From assembly GCA_009785115.1 (NCBI GenBank), contig WQWY01000012.1:1-64000 (forward strand): a DNA stretch of 64,000 nucleotides, written 5' to 3'. This stretch comes from Micrococcales bacterium (lineage in GTDB: Bacteria > Actinomycetota > Actinomycetes > Actinomycetales > Cellulomonadaceae). The notes under the pieces are model-generated. The model ran no database searches and was not told where the DNA came from. It was given only the letters and a program-made list of their open reading frames with translations. Both the position numbers and the translations under genes were made by a program. Position 1 is the stretch's first letter, and each line of letters starts with the position of its first letter. Below are positions 45,945 to 53,748 of this stretch, piece after piece.

Positions 45945-47794
45945 TTGCGCTCGTCCTCGTCATCGACGATCTCGGCGTCGACCACGTCGTCGTCGGACGA
46001 CGCGGGCGCGTCACCGGCCGGGGCGTCCTGCGCCGCGTCCGGCTGGGCGTACACCGCCTGGCCGATCTTCTGGCTGGCCAGCGTCAGCGCCGCGTGCTTG
46101 GCCTTGACGGCCGCGACGTCGGTGCCCTCGAGCGCCTTCTTGAGCTCGTCGACCGTGGTCTGCACCTCGGTCTTCACGTCGTCGGGCAGCTTGTCGGCGT
46201 TGTCAGCGAGCGCCTTCTCCGTCGAGTAGAGAGCCTGCTCGGCGACGTTGCGGGTCTCCTGCTCCTCGCGGCGCTCCTTGTCCTCGGCCGCGTGAGCCTC
46301 GGCCTCCTTGACCATCCGGTCGATCTCGTCCTTCGGCAGCGCGGAGCCGCCGGTGATGGTCATCGACTGCTCCTTGCCGGTGCCACGGTCCTTGGCGGAG
46401 ACGTGCACGATACCGTTGGCGTCGATGTCGAAGGTGACCTCGACCTGCGGGACGCCGCGCGGGGCGGGGGCGATCCCGGTCAGCTCGAAGGTGCCCAGCG
46501 GCTTGTTGTCGCGCGCGAACTCGCGCTCGCCCTGGAACACCTGGATGAGCACCGACGGCTGGTTGTCCTCGGCGGTGGAGAAGATCTCCGAGCGCTTGGT
46601 CGGGATGGCCGTGTTGCGCTCGATCAGCTTGGTCATCACCCCGCCCTTGGTCTCGATGCCCAGCGACAGCGGGGTGACGTCGATGAGCAGGACGTCCTTG
46701 CGGTCGCCCTTCATCACACCGGCCTGGAGCGCGGCGCCGACCGCGACCACCTCGTCGGGGTTGACGGACTTGTTCGGCTCCTTGCCGCCGGTGAGCTCCT
46801 TGACCAGCTCGGTCACCGCGGGCATCCGAGTCGAGCCGCCGACCAGCACGATGTGGTCGATGTCGGAGACCGAGATGCCGGCGTCGCGGATCACCGAGGC
46901 GAACGGAGCGCGGGTGCGGTCCAGGAGATCCCTGGTCATCTCCTGGAACTGGGCCCTGGTGAGCTTGGCGTCCAGGTGGATCGGGCCGTTCTCGCTCATG
47001 CCCAGGTACTGCAGGGAGATGTTGGTGGTGGTCGCTGAGGAGAGCTCCTTCTTGGCCTGCTCGGCGGCCTCGCGCAGCCGCTGGAGGGCGACCTTGTCCT
47101 TCGACAGGTCCTGGCCGTAGCCGTTCTTCACCTCGGTGACCAGGTAGTCGACGACCTTGTTGTCCCAGTCGTCGCCACCCAGGTGGTTGTCGCCGGAGGT
47201 GGCGCGCACCTCGATGGTGGAGAAACCGTCGTCGTCCTTGCCGACCTCCAGCAGGGACACGTCGAACGTGCCACCGCCCAGGTCGAAGACGAGGATCAGC
47301 TCGTCCTCCTTGCCGCGCTCCAGCCCGTAGGCGAGCGCCGCGGCGGTCGGCTCGTTGATGATGCGCAGCACGTTGAGCCCGGCGATGGTGCCGGCGTCCT
47401 TGGTGGCCTGGCGCTGGGAGTCGTTGAAGTACGCCGGGACGGTGATGACGGCCTCGGTGATCGTCTCCCCCAGGAACGCCTCGGCGTCGCGCTTGAGCTT
47501 GCCGAGCACGCGGGCGCTGATCTCCTGCGCGGTGTAGGTCTTGCCGTCGATCTCGGGGCTCTTCCAGTCCGAGCCCATGTGCCGCTTGACCGAGGTGATC
47601 GTGCGGTCGACGTTGGTCACCGCCTGGCGCTTGGCGATCTCGCCGACGAGCACCTCGCCGGTCTTGGAGAACGCGACCACCGACGGGGTGGTGCGCGCAC
47701 CCTCGGCGTTCGCGATGACGGTGGGCTCGCCACCCTCCAGCGTCGCGACGACGGAGTTGGTGGTCCCGAGGTCGATCCCGACGACTCGTGCCAT
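45941..47794 (-). CDS. dnaK: Chaperone DnaK (Hsp70)
   Basis: 617 residues. ATPase signatures [38 protein letters not shown] and [17 protein letters not shown]; substrate domain [20 protein letters not shown]; acidic C-terminal lid. It folds nascent and heat-damaged proteins and serves as HspR co-repressor. A GGAAGG site precedes ATG 47794. Two HAIR elements lie upstream. Confidence 0.98.
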   Translation of the reverse strand: MARVVGIDLGTTNSVVATLEGGEPTVIANAEGARTTPSVVAFSKTGEVLVGEIAKRQAVTNVDRTITSVKRHMGSDWKSPEIDGKTYTAQEISARVLGKLKRDAEAFLGETITEAVITVPAYFNDSQRQATKDAGTIAGLNVLRIINEPTAAALAYGLERGKEDELILVFDLGGGTFDVSLLEVGKDDDGFSTIEVRATSGDNHLGGDDWDNKVVDYLVTEVKNGYGQDLSKDKVALQRLREAAEQAKKELSSATTTNISLQYLGMSENGPIHLDAKLTRAQFQEMTRDLLDRTRAPFASVIRDAGISVSDIDHIVLVGGSTRMPAVTELVKELTGGKEPNKSVNPDEVVAVGAALQAGVMKGDRKDVLLIDVTPLSLGIETKGGVMTKLIERNTAIPTKRSEIFSTAEDNQPSVLIQVFQGEREFARDNKPLGTFELTGIAPAPRGVPQVEVTFDIDANGIVHVSAKDRGTGKEQSMTITGGSALPKDEIDRMVKEAEAHAAEDKERREEQETRNVAEQALYSTEKALADNADKLPDDVKTEVQTTVDELKKALEGTDVAAVKAKHAALTLASQKIGQAVYAQPDAAQDAPAGDAPASSDDDVVDAEIVDDEDERK

Positions 47795-47850
47795 GTGCCT
47801 TGCCTTCCTTCCGGGGTCCGACCCCCTGGTGTCTCTGTCTCGCGCGGAGC

Positions 47851-47871
47851 CTTGAGCCCGCCCGGCTCAAG
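47851..47871 (-). promoter_or_regulatory. HAIR operator (HspR binding site) upstream of dnaK
   Basis: CTTGAGC-N7-GCTCAAG is a perfect inverted repeat close to the HAIR consensus CTTGAGT-N7-ACTCAAG, 57-77 nt before dnaK. Confidence 0.88.
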
Positions 47872-47915
47872 TCTGCCTCGACATCCCAGCCGAGGCAACC
47901 CCAGAGCCAGACGAA

Positions 47916-47936
47916 GCTGAGCCCACCAGACTCAAC
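47916..47936 (-). promoter_or_regulatory. Second, weaker HAIR element
   Basis: GCTGAGC-N7-ACTCAAC keeps the 7-bp spacing and one good half-site (ACTCAA). The centre is 65 bp from the first site, allowing two HspR units to bind. Confidence 0.6.
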
Positions 47937-47983
47937 CGCGACCGAGACGTCGTTGTTCCCGCTGCTCGAGGAAAAACCTGCCC

Positions 47984-48152
47984 GTGTCTGAGGTGCGTGC
48001 GACGATCGCGGCGTGCAGACCGCCCCCACCCTGGTGGACCCCGCTGTGGCGTGTGGGTGCGACATGGAGGGGGCGCTGGTCTGGCGGCTGGGGCTCTTGA
48101 ACGACGCCGAGCACCTGGTGCTGCCTGACCTGTCGTGCGACGCGGTGCGGAG
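47984..48152 (+). repeat. Direct repeat copy A: duplicated promoter and 5' part of the AraC gene
   Basis: This segment matches 48890-49064 at high identity, with the same GTGTCTGAGGTGCGTGCGAC promoter-proximal block and the same first codons (TAPTLVDPAVA). The offset is 906 bp up to an indel near 48068. The match stops at codons CDAV/CDVV. The 738 bp between the copies carries one gene (48192). Confidence 0.85.
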
Positions 48153-48195
48153 CGACGATCCGTCGAGCGCCCAGAAGACAGCGAGCTCTTCATGA
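48013..48195 (+). pseudogene. Truncated 5' copy of the AraC-family regulator
   Basis: Sixty codons. The first about 46 (MQTAPTLVDPAVACG, then ALVWRLGLLNDAEHLVLPDL, SCDAV) parallel the start of the intact regulator at 48919, then the frame runs into unrelated sequence (RSDDPSSAQKTASSS) and stops inside the next gene. The DNA-binding half is absent. The promoter region is preserved, so it may still be transcribed and drive the gene at 48192. Confidence 0.75.
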
Positions 48196-48719
48196 GCCAC
48201 GTCTTCGTCGACGAATCGACGGCTCGCGACTACCTGATGGCTGCGGCGCTGGTAGACCCTCAGGGCTTAGACCGTGCCCGGCGCGCGATCCGGGCACTGA
48301 GGATGCCAGGCCAGCCACGTCTGCACATGAAGAAGGAGAGCGACCGGCGAAGAAGATTGATCCTGACTTCGGTCGCAGAGCTAGCCCCGAAGGTCACGAT
48401 CTATCGAGCGGGAACCTCATATCGCACCGAGCTCGAACGACGTGAACGATGCCTACGAGCCTTGGTCGCTGACATCGCCCGCAACGGACACACCCACCTG
48501 TACCTGGAGCGCGACGCGAGTCTGGTGCGCCGGGATCGACAGCAGCTGATCGAGGCCACCCGGATGGTCGGGTACGCCGACCGGCTCCGCTACCAGCACG
48601 AGTCTGCGACCTCAGAGCCCCTGCTCGCGATCCCGGATGCGGTCGCATGGGCCTGGGCAAAGGGCGGTGAGTGGAGGAGGCGCTGTGAGCAGGTGGTCGT
48701 CGACGTGATCGATGTGTAG
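48192..48719 (+). CDS. Hypothetical protein inserted between AraC copies (DUF3800-like)
   Basis: 175 residues from ATG 48192. It opens SHVFVDESTARDYLMAAALV, an acidic DES motif on a first strand, as in DUF3800 proteins (RNase H-like fold, often in mobile or defence contexts). LHMKKESDRRR, the strand-loop HTHLYLERDAS and the ending EPLLAIPDAVAWAWAKGGEW follow. The D-E...E-D pattern could form a metal site. Ribosome binding site is weak, consistent with translation from the truncated AraC transcript that overlaps it. Family call is tentative. Confidence 0.6.
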   Translation: MSHVFVDESTARDYLMAAALVDPQGLDRARRAIRALRMPGQPRLHMKKESDRRRRLILTSVAELAPKVTIYRAGTSYRTELERRERCLRALVADIARNGHTHLYLERDASLVRRDRQQLIEATRMVGYADRLRYQHESATSEPLLAIPDAVAWAWAKGGEWRRRCEQVVVDVIDV

Positions 48720-48733
48720 CCAGGAAGCGCGAA

Positions 48734-48770
48734 GCCCGAGCGCCACGACCATTCCGGACGGGTCTCGGGC
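48734..48770 (+). terminator. Hairpin after the inserted gene
   Basis: GCCCGAG (48734-48740) pairs with CTCGGGC (48764-48770), extended by one A/T pair, around a 23-nt loop, 15 nt after the stop. Weak terminator candidate. Confidence 0.45.
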
Positions 48771-48889
48771 TCACTTCCCGAAGCTCAGCGCAACGGGCCT
48801 CCTCAGTGTACGCCGGGCACCTCAGCACCTTCAATACCTGTAGACCAGAACGGTGATGGCCGCCTCGGCGTCTGGAGAAGAACCTTCCT

Positions 48890-49064
48890 GTGTCTGAGGT
48901 GCGTGCGACGATCGCGGCGTGAAGACCGCCCCCACCCTGGTGGACCCTGCTGTGGCGCAGGGGCGCGACATGGCGCTGGCAGGGGCGGTGGTCTGGCGGC
49001 TGGAGCTCTTGAGCGACGCGGAGCACCTGGTGCTGCCTGACCTGTCGTGCGACGTGGTGTGGGA
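48890..49064 (+). repeat. Direct repeat copy B: promoter and 5' part of intact AraC gene
   Basis: Partner of copy A at 47984-48152. It differs mainly by a short insertion (GCGCTGGCA region) and scattered substitutions, so the duplication is not recent. Confidence 0.85.
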
Positions 49065-49596
49065 CGGGACGTCACCGGTCGCCGTACCCCGGACCACCTC
49101 CCGCCTGGTGATGCCCGCGCACCGGGGCGAGGTCGCCGCCGGTCTGCGGCTGCCTGCTGGAGCCACCAGGGTCACCGTCGACCCGACGTGGCCCGGGTGG
49201 CACCTGGACGACCCTCGTGACCTCGCTGAACGTGTCGACCGACTGGTCAGGGCCGTCGAGGCCAGGGCTGTGCGCTGGCAGGTCGACACCGGCCGTGACC
49301 GTCTGCTGAGCCTGCTCGACCAGCCCGGGGTGCGGCTGCGGGACGTGACGGCAGCCACCGGCTGGTCGGAGAGCACCGTCCGCAGGGTCTGCCACGAGTG
49401 GTTCGGGGTCTCGCCGGGCACGGTCGCGCAGGTGCTGCGGCTGTGGAGGTTCGCCCAAGCCGTGGCGAGCACGTCGCTGTCGGACGCCGCCTACGACGCG
49501 GGCTTCGCTGACCAGCAGCACGCCAGCCGTGGCGTCCGAGCGCTGGCAGGGCTGCAACCGTCCGAGCTGGCCACCTGGGCGTCGGCGGCCCGCTGA
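48919..49596 (+). CDS. AraC-family transcriptional regulator
   Basis: 225 residues from GTG 48919. An N-terminal cupin-like sensing region (LELLSDAEHLVLPDLSCDVV, like DUF6597-type regulators) is followed by two HTH units: VRLRDVTAATGWSESTVRRV and LSDAAYDAGFADQQHASRGV, ending LQPSELATWASAAR. GACGAT ends 6 nt before GTG without a Shine-Dalgarno, suggesting a leaderless mRNA. It lies 73 bp upstream of a VOC-family gene in the same direction, a usual target for such regulators. Confidence 0.85.
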   Translation: MKTAPTLVDPAVAQGRDMALAGAVVWRLELLSDAEHLVLPDLSCDVVWDGTSPVAVPRTTSRLVMPAHRGEVAAGLRLPAGATRVTVDPTWPGWHLDDPRDLAERVDRLVRAVEARAVRWQVDTGRDRLLSLLDQPGVRLRDVTAATGWSESTVRRVCHEWFGVSPGTVAQVLRLWRFAQAVASTSLSDAAYDAGFADQQHASRGVRALAGLQPSELATWASAAR

Positions 49597-49669
49597 CCGG
49601 ATCGTCCACGACGCACCGGCACGAGGCGTCGAGCATGGCACCACCTGATCCCGATGAACGGAGCGACCT

Positions 49670-50059
49670 GTGCGACTCGGCTACACCATCGTCTACGTCC
49701 CTGACGTCCCCGCGGCCCTGGACTTCTACGTCCGCGCCTTCGGCATGGAGATCGGGTTCCTCCATGAGTCCGGTCAGTTCGGCACGCTGGCGACCGGCGA
49801 GACCACGCTCGCCTTCACCAGCCACGAGCTCGGAGCCGAGGCCGTGCCGCCGTACACCCCGCTCGACCCCGATCAGCCCCCAGCCGGGTTCGAGGTGACT
49901 CTGATCAGCGACGACGTGGACGGCTCGTTCCGTCGCGCGGTCGACGCCGGGGCACGACCACTGACCGAACCGCACGACGAACCTTGGGGTCAGCGCGCCT
50001 CCTACGTGCGCGACCCGTTCGGGACGCTGGTCGGCATCGCCTCACCCATGTCCACCTGA
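49670..50059 (+). CDS. VOC-superfamily (glyoxalase-like) protein
   Basis: 129 residues from GTG 49670 with GGAG about 8 nt upstream. It contains the paired beta-alpha-beta modules: YTIVYVPDVPAALDFYVRAF, GMEIGFLHESG, and RASYVRDPFGTLVGIASP. VOC proteins are metal-dependent dioxygenases, isomerases or antibiotic-binding proteins; the activity cannot be assigned. Probably controlled by the AraC regulator upstream. Confidence 0.88.
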   Translation: MRLGYTIVYVPDVPAALDFYVRAFGMEIGFLHESGQFGTLATGETTLAFTSHELGAEAVPPYTPLDPDQPPAGFEVTLISDDVDGSFRRAVDAGARPLTEPHDEPWGQRASYVRDPFGTLVGIASPMST

Positions 50060-50091
50060 CGGGCCTGTGCACCAGAGCGCGACGTGAGAAC

Positions 50092-50134
50092 CGACGTGTG
50101 CCGCCGGGCGCTGAGCATCCGGCGGCACACGTCG
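50092..50134. terminator. Bidirectional terminator between VOC gene and chemoreceptor remnant
   Basis: CGACGTGTGCCGCCGG (50092-50107) and its complement (50119-50134) form a perfect 16-bp stem with an 11-nt loop, between converging genes. Confidence 0.8.
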
Positions 50135-50176
50135 TCTCGGCGGGCGGGGGTGAGGAGGTCGCACCCGCCGAGACGT

Positions 50177-50650
50177 TCAGACGGTGAACCTGCGCATCTC
50201 GTCAGCGGTCCGGGTGGCGCCCGCGAACATCTCCTGGGCGTTCGAGACCACCTCTTCGGCGTCCTTCATCGAGGAGGCGGCGATGGTCGCCACCGTGATG
50301 ATGCTGTGCGCGATCTGCGACGTGCCCGTGGCAGCCTCTGCGACGTTGCGGCTCATCTCCGAGGTGGTCACCGTCTGCTCTTCCACCGCAGCGGCGATGG
50401 TCGCCGAGTAGTCGTTGATCTGCTCGATGATCGAGGAGATCCTTCCGATCGCCTCCACAGCACCACCGGTGTCGGACTGGATCGCCTCGATACGCCGAGC
50501 GATGTCCTCGGTCGCCTTCGCCGTCTCCTGAGCCAGGTCCTTCACCTCACCAGCCACCACCGCGAAGCCCTTGCCAGCATCACCGGCACGAGCAGCCTCG
50601 ATCGTCGCGTTCAACGCCAGCAGGTTCGTCTGCTCAGCGATCGACGGCAC
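50177..50650 (-). pseudogene. Truncated methyl-accepting chemotaxis protein (signalling domain only)
   Basis: The remaining about 158 codons are the C-terminal MCP helical hairpin: [40 protein letters not shown], then a second helix with [19 protein letters not shown] to the end. Homology begins abruptly at the hairpin tip (about 50650). Upstream residues ([13 protein letters not shown]...) are not MCP-like and no membrane or sensor domain precedes. There is no start site for a cytoplasmic receptor. The break lies in the most conserved stretch, where recombination between paralogous receptors is likely. The 50651-50811 stretch holds nothing recognisable. Confidence 0.8.
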
Positions 50651-50811
50651 ACCGCCACGGAGGGAGCTCCCGAGGCCCGTCGGTCGAGGTCGGCCAGCAC
50701 GAGCCCGGCCCTGCCCGCGGACGCCTGACCCCGACGCCTCGGCCAGCGAGGCGGACGCGCTGGCCAGGTTCCTGGTGGTCGCGACCGTCCCGAGGGTGCT
50801 CGCAGAGCCGA

Positions 50812-50852
50812 GACGCCTGGGTGGCAGCGCTCGGCGCTGCCACCCAGGCGTC
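50812..50852 (-). terminator. Terminator after lipoprotein gene
   Basis: GACGCCTGGGTGGCAGCGC (50812-50830) pairs perfectly over 19 bp with 50834-50852 around TCG, 4 nt after the stop at 50857. Confidence 0.85.
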
Positions 50853-50856
50853 GAGG

Positions 50857-51477
50857 TCAGGAGAGCGCGAAGAACACCGGCTTGCTGGAGAAGCTGAACG
50901 ACTCCTCGACCGACCAGGAACCCCCGTCGATGGCTGCCGTGGGCACCGAGAGGCAGACGTTCGCGGCGGACGAGGCACCGGCGTACATCTCCCCGACGTC
51001 CATCAGACGCGGAGAGGGGATGACGCCGCAGCCGTCGTCGGTCCCCGAGCTGTAGGTGTTGCCGTCCGACCCGACGAACTTGATGCTCAGGCTGACCCAC
51101 GGGGTTGCCGAGTCCTCACCGTCGTACGCGAACGACACCTCGGTCATGATGAACTGGCGCCCCTCCTCGGGCGGGTCGTTGTACGAGTTCTCCGCGAGGA
51201 CGACGTCGGCGGCGTCCAGCGTGGTCGGCGCCAGGGTGATGGTCCAGTCACCGACCTCCGCCGACGTCCCGGCCGGCACAGGGTTGGCCCTGGTGCCGGT
51301 CTGGGCGCTCGTCGACGTGTCACCGTTGCTGCCGGACGAGCCGCCCGCCTCGTCATCGGTGCCGCAGGCCGTCAAGGTCATCGCCCCGCTGAGCGTGACG
51401 ATCGCGGCGGCCGCGACGACGGCCCGGCGGCGGCGCCTCGGCGCTGGACGGGTGGACAGGACAGGCTGGGTAGACAT
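50857..51477 (-). CDS. Lipoprotein with DUF4352-like domain
   Basis: 206 residues from ATG 51477 with GGAG 6 nt upstream. An Arg-rich n-region, hydrophobic [20 protein letters not shown] lipobox, and a Ser/Gly linker lead to the domain [20 protein letters not shown], then [20 protein letters not shown]. The latter is the immunoglobulin-like pattern of DUF4352 (telokin-like) exported proteins. Surface-anchored, role unknown. It is divergent from a two-component system 196 bp away, which may regulate it. Confidence 0.8.
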   Translation of the reverse strand: MSTQPVLSTRPAPRRRRRAVVAAAAIVTLSGAMTLTACGTDDEAGGSSGSNGDTSTSAQTGTRANPVPAGTSAEVGDWTITLAPTTLDAADVVLAENSYNDPPEEGRQFIMTEVSFAYDGEDSATPWVSLSIKFVGSDGNTYSSGTDDGCGVIPSPRLMDVGEMYAGASSAANVCLSVPTAAIDGGSWSVEESFSFSSKPVFFALS

Positions 51478-51673
51478 CGGCATCTCCGTTCGTGCTGGTC
51501 CGGCCTGATGCCGGGCGCCTGGTCTGGACGCGCGGGCCACTCTTCCGGGCTCGCCTCCGTCGGCGCATCGTCCGACCGGTCAGTCGCTGCTGGCCGATCG
51601 AACGACAGACCAGCGGCGCACGATCCCCTCTCTGGCTGACCCGACGCGGCTCCGCGCGCAATACGCTCGCCTC

Positions 51674-53068
51674 GTGGACATCGGAGCACACCCGGCGCCG
51701 GAGGAGCGTCGACGACCAGGCGCACCACAGGTACCCGTCGGCGCTCCTGGCAGCCCTTGGCCAGGGCTCAGTGCCGCCGGGCCGCTCCCGCGCACCTCGG
51801 TGACGCCCGGTGACCCAGCGACCAGCGGCCCGCTGCCGCGTTGGCGCTGGCGGTATGTCGGCGACGTCGCTCTCCTGGTGACCTGCTTGATCTCCACCAC
51901 GTTCACGATCGTGTTCGCCACCACCTCCCTCCCCGAGGACTCCCCGTGGGTATGGGTCTACATGCTCGTCTTCTGGCCGCTCGCTCTCGTGCTCGACGGA
52001 GCGGTGCTGCTGCGCCGCGGCCGCCCGCTCCTGGCGTCTTTGATCGCCTGCACCAGTGCGCTGCTGCTGCCGATCGACGCGCTGGCCGCCCTGATCGTGC
52101 TGCCGTGGGTGATCGCTCGCTGCCGACCTCGGGCCGCGTGGGGTGCCGCGGTGCTCACAGCCCTGGCCACCCTCGCCACGCTCACCCGGGACTGGGACCG
52201 TGGGTCGGAGGCGATGCTCACCCTCGGCAAGACCGCCTCTGGTGACCCTCTGCCGTTCCCTGTCCTCGGGTTCGTCACCATCGGGGTCTTGGCCCTCGGG
52301 GTCGCCGTGGTGACAGGCGTGGTGCGCCGCCTGCGGCTGGCCCAGCGCGAGCAGCAGCGCGCCGTCGAGAACCTGCGCTCTGAGCTGTCGTCGGAGACCA
52401 TCCGGCAGGACGAGCGTGACCTGATCGCCCGGGAGCTGCACGACAGCGTGGCCCACCACCTGTCGCTGGTCGCGCTGCGCGCCTCCGCGCTGGAGGTCAC
52501 CTCGTCTCACGAGGCCAAGGAGACCGCCCGGTCGGTACGCGCCACGGCCCACGACGCGCTGGAGGAGATGCGCGATCTCATCGGCGGTCTGCGGCAGGGT
52601 CATCTGACCCCCGGACCGGCCCCGGGACGGACCCTGGTAGACCTCCCGACCCTGATCGACTCCGTGCGGGCGGGCGGCACGGGCATCGACGCGATCGTCT
52701 ACGTGTCCGGCCCCGACACCGCACCGCGAGCGCTGGCTCAGGTCGTGTACCGGATCGTCCAGGAGTCGCTGACCAACGCGATCAAGCACGCGCCAGGAGC
52801 CCGGATCGACCTAGACCTACGAGCGGCACCTGGTTTCGGGGTGCGGCTGCGCGTGCGCAACCCTGTGCCCGACAGCGGCCCGCCGGGGGGCCCCGGAGAG
52901 TCAGGGGCGGGGACGCTGCCAGGTTCTGGGACGGGGCTGGTCGGGATGCGCGAGCGGGCGGCATCTGTCGGTGGTGTCGTCGAGCACGGCCCGGTGTCCG
53001 AGGACGGCGCACCCCGCTGCTGGCAGGTGGCGGCCCACCTGCCGTGGCCTGTCGACGAGCCCGGGTAG
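51674..53068 (+). CDS. Sensor histidine kinase, NarL/DesK type
   Basis: 464 residues. After a Pro/Gly-rich N-terminus (about 60), about six membrane helices (65-225) lack a large sensor domain. Dimerisation/phosphoacceptor: RDLIARELHDSVAHHLSLVA with the His. HATPase: YRIVQESLTNAIKHAPGARI and GTGLVGMRERAASVGG. It senses a membrane-linked signal, as do many cell-envelope-stress kinases. TACGCT ends 6 nt before GTG 51674 with no Shine-Dalgarno (leaderless). Partner regulator follows 13 bp later. Confidence 0.92.
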   Translation: MDIGAHPAPEERRRPGAPQVPVGAPGSPWPGLSAAGPLPRTSVTPGDPATSGPLPRWRWRYVGDVALLVTCLISTTFTIVFATTSLPEDSPWVWVYMLVFWPLALVLDGAVLLRRGRPLLASLIACTSALLLPIDALAALIVLPWVIARCRPRAAWGAAVLTALATLATLTRDWDRGSEAMLTLGKTASGDPLPFPVLGFVTIGVLALGVAVVTGVVRRLRLAQREQQRAVENLRSELSSETIRQDERDLIARELHDSVAHHLSLVALRASALEVTSSHEAKETARSVRATAHDALEEMRDLIGGLRQGHLTPGPAPGRTLVDLPTLIDSVRAGGTGIDAIVYVSGPDTAPRALAQVVYRIVQESLTNAIKHAPGARIDLDLRAAPGFGVRLRVRNPVPDSGPPGGPGESGAGTLPGSGTGLVGMRERAASVGGVVEHGPVSEDGAPRCWQVAAHLPWPVDEPG

Positions 53069-53081
53069 CTATCATCGGGGC

Positions 53082-53735
53082 GTGCCCCGGGTGCTGATCG
53101 TGGACGACGACGCTCTGGTGCGTTCGCTGCTGCGCACGATCCTGACCCAGCAGGGTCTGGACGTCGTCGGGGACGCCTGCGACGGGGACGAGGTCGTGGC
53201 CGCCGTCCAGGCGCACCACCCGGACGTGGTGCTCATGGACCTGCGGATGTCCCGCATGTCGGGCATCGAGGCGACGGCCGCGCTGCGACGGCTCCCCGAC
53301 CCGCCGGCGGTCATCGTCCTGACCTCGCTCGACACCCGCGACACGGTGCTCACGGCGTTGCACCACGGTGCGCGCGGCTACCTCAGCAAGGACGCCGACC
53401 CCGAGGAGATCGCGGCAGCGGTGCGGCGGGTGGCCGACGGCGGCACCTGCCTCTCCGACCGTGCCATGGGAGTCGTGGTGGACCATGTCGGCGCCGACGA
53501 GGACGGCCGCCGCCGGGCCGACGCTCTGGCCCGGCTACGGGTGCTGACCGAGACGGAGCGGGAGATCGCCGTCGCTGCCTCTGCCGGCCTGTCGAACGCG
53601 GAGATCGCCGCCCAGACCTTTCGCAGCGAGGCGACCGTCAAGACGCACCTGTCCCGGGCGATGACCAAGCTCGGGCTGGAGAACCGGGTCCAGCTCGCGA
53701 CGCTGGTGGATCGCGCCGGGCTCTCCCAGCCCTGA
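53082..53735 (+). CDS. Response regulator, NarL/LuxR type
   Basis: 217 residues. REC domain: LIVDDDALVRSLLRTILTQQ, phosphoacceptor Asp in VVLMDLRMSRMSG, Lys in YLSKDADPEE. LuxR HTH: LTETEREIAVAASAGLSNAE, then TVKTHLSRAMTKLGLENRVQ. TATCAT (53070-53075) ends 6 nt before GTG 53082, so it seems to have its own leaderless promoter besides read-through from the kinase gene. Confidence 0.93.
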   Translation: MPRVLIVDDDALVRSLLRTILTQQGLDVVGDACDGDEVVAAVQAHHPDVVLMDLRMSRMSGIEATAALRRLPDPPAVIVLTSLDTRDTVLTALHHGARGYLSKDADPEEIAAAVRRVADGGTCLSDRAMGVVVDHVGADEDGRRRADALARLRVLTETEREIAVAASAGLSNAEIAAQTFRSEATVKTHLSRAMTKLGLENRVQLATLVDRAGLSQP

Positions 53736-53748
53736 CCTGACGGATGCT

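Noticed and set aside
46203-48200. 665-codon minus frame overlapping dnaK
   Set aside because: Arg/Gly-rich alternative frame of dnaK without a family match.
51353-52789. 478-codon minus frame opposite the sensor kinase
   Set aside because: Antisense shadow; the kinase H-box and ATPase motifs are on the plus strand.
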